64,000 bases of DNA. Source: Anisakis pegreffii (Eukaryota; Nematoda; Chromadorea; Rhabditida; Anisakidae). Both the position numbers and the translations under genes were made by a program. The notes beneath the pieces were generated by a model. The model saw nothing but the letters and a program-made list of their open reading frames with translations. It was not told where the DNA came from and made no database searches. The stretch is taken from the NCBI GenBank assembly GCA_035041965.1, contig JAPYMA010003012.1:124001-188000 (forward strand), given 5' to 3'. This document shows positions 63,143 to 64,000 of this stretch, piece by piece; position 1 is the first letter of the stretch, and each line of letters opens with the position of its first letter.

Positions 63143-64000
63143 TCAAATGGTTCTCTTATTATTAATTTCACTTACAAATCAATCAACAAATTATGACAAT
63201 TCAACTTATATGATCAATCGCTGTCATTATTCAACTGCAATGCAACTTCGTGTTATGATAAAATAAGTATACATTCAATTTATGAAGTAAAATACAAGTT
63301 GTACGCATTCATTTATCGTTCACTCATTTATACACACAAAATGAAACAATTATGTAAATAATCATTTCAATAATATTCAGTTGGATAAGGTTACATTATA
63401 TTCTTTTGCTGTACACATGCACAACGCGAACAATTCATCTTGTATTCAATGCAGTTATTTAATGCCTCGTAACGATTGACAAGCTTTCGCACATCTTAAC
63501 AAAGCACCATTTTCCAGCATAAAATTCACTACCGCACTGTCACGCTCGGCCACTTTTCTCGAGAAGACCAGTACCATATAAATATTATACTCAACGAGGA
63601 GAACAAAAAACGTCTGAAAACGAAATTTTGATGAACAACTTTAGCAAATATGCCAGTAATTAGAGTGCATCTGATAAGTAACTTTCAGAAATTTAGTCAT
63701 ATATCAATGAACCAGAATTGTGATTTACATTTGAATCCATAAACTGAATTGAAAATCGTTTGAGAATTAAGAGCATAGATGATTATGCTATACAATGAAT
63801 AGATCACTGAATGAATGTAGCTCAGAAGATCATTTTCTGATACCGTTGAACGGTTAACGAGAAAAAGGCTGGCTGCGATTCGCCAAAATAACTTTGCAGT
63901 GAATCTGAACGAAAAGTGTCATTCTACGAAGAAATGAGAAAGAAACCCTCAAAAGATGAATATCATAACAATATTTAATACGATCGTTCGACATATTCGA
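63143..64000. other. Downstream of the kinase to window end
   Basis: Kinase 3'UTR and intergenic AT-rich sequence. Around 63531-63566 a short stretch (CCGCACTGTCACGCTCGG) resembles the right end of the 23359-23853 element (GCGCACTGTCGCGCTATCGG), perhaps another copy of that repeat. Confidence 0.4.

Noticed and set aside
1..64000. CRISPR arrays, rRNA genes, spliced-leader RNA and bacterial-type operons.
   Set aside because: No regularly spaced repeats, rRNA-like stretches, SL1-like sequence or closely packed prokaryotic ORFs were seen.

Overview
The window is AT-rich animal DNA carrying spliced genes (GT-AG introns of about 50 bp to 4 kb, mostly TTTCAG-type acceptors). All five recognisable genes lie on the + strand. 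LET-413/Scribble, CEH-14 (Lhx3/4 LIM-homeodomain) and a compact SH2-tyrosine kinase of the expanded nematode Fer/SPE-8 type point to a nematode. Long introns and scattered inverted-repeat elements suggest something other than a compact Caenorhabditis-like genome; I cannot name the species.

Layout: (1) 1.3-18.5 kb, the 3' part of a Scribble-type gene with four PDZ domains; its LRR half, if present, lies left of the window. (2) 18.5-30.1 kb, 11.7 kb without a recognisable gene but with repeats and weak ORFs. (3) 30.1-40.0 kb, a complete LET-413/Scribble gene (LRRs, two PDZ domains, conserved tail). (4) 42.3-48.0 kb, an ECHDC3-type mitochondrial enoyl-CoA hydratase/isomerase-like gene whose last exon sits 3 kb beyond the others. 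(5) 50.0-56.5 kb, a ceh-14-like LIM-homeobox gene with a 12-codon first exon 4.2 kb upstream. (6) 59.6-63.1 kb, an SH2-tyrosine kinase with its 5' end unresolved. Exons were placed by hand from splice consensus, reading-frame continuity and family similarity; in all five genes the phases join without a break.

The main observation is that genes 1 and 3 are diverged tandem paralogues of the same polarity scaffold. The exon phases of their PDZ1 and C-terminal tail match, and one 70-nt and one 126-nt exon keep exactly the same length, but the PDZ complement differs (four versus two, the second degenerate). The other genes show no obvious functional link to each other. I found no CRISPR array, operon-like cluster, rRNA or convincing functional tRNA.
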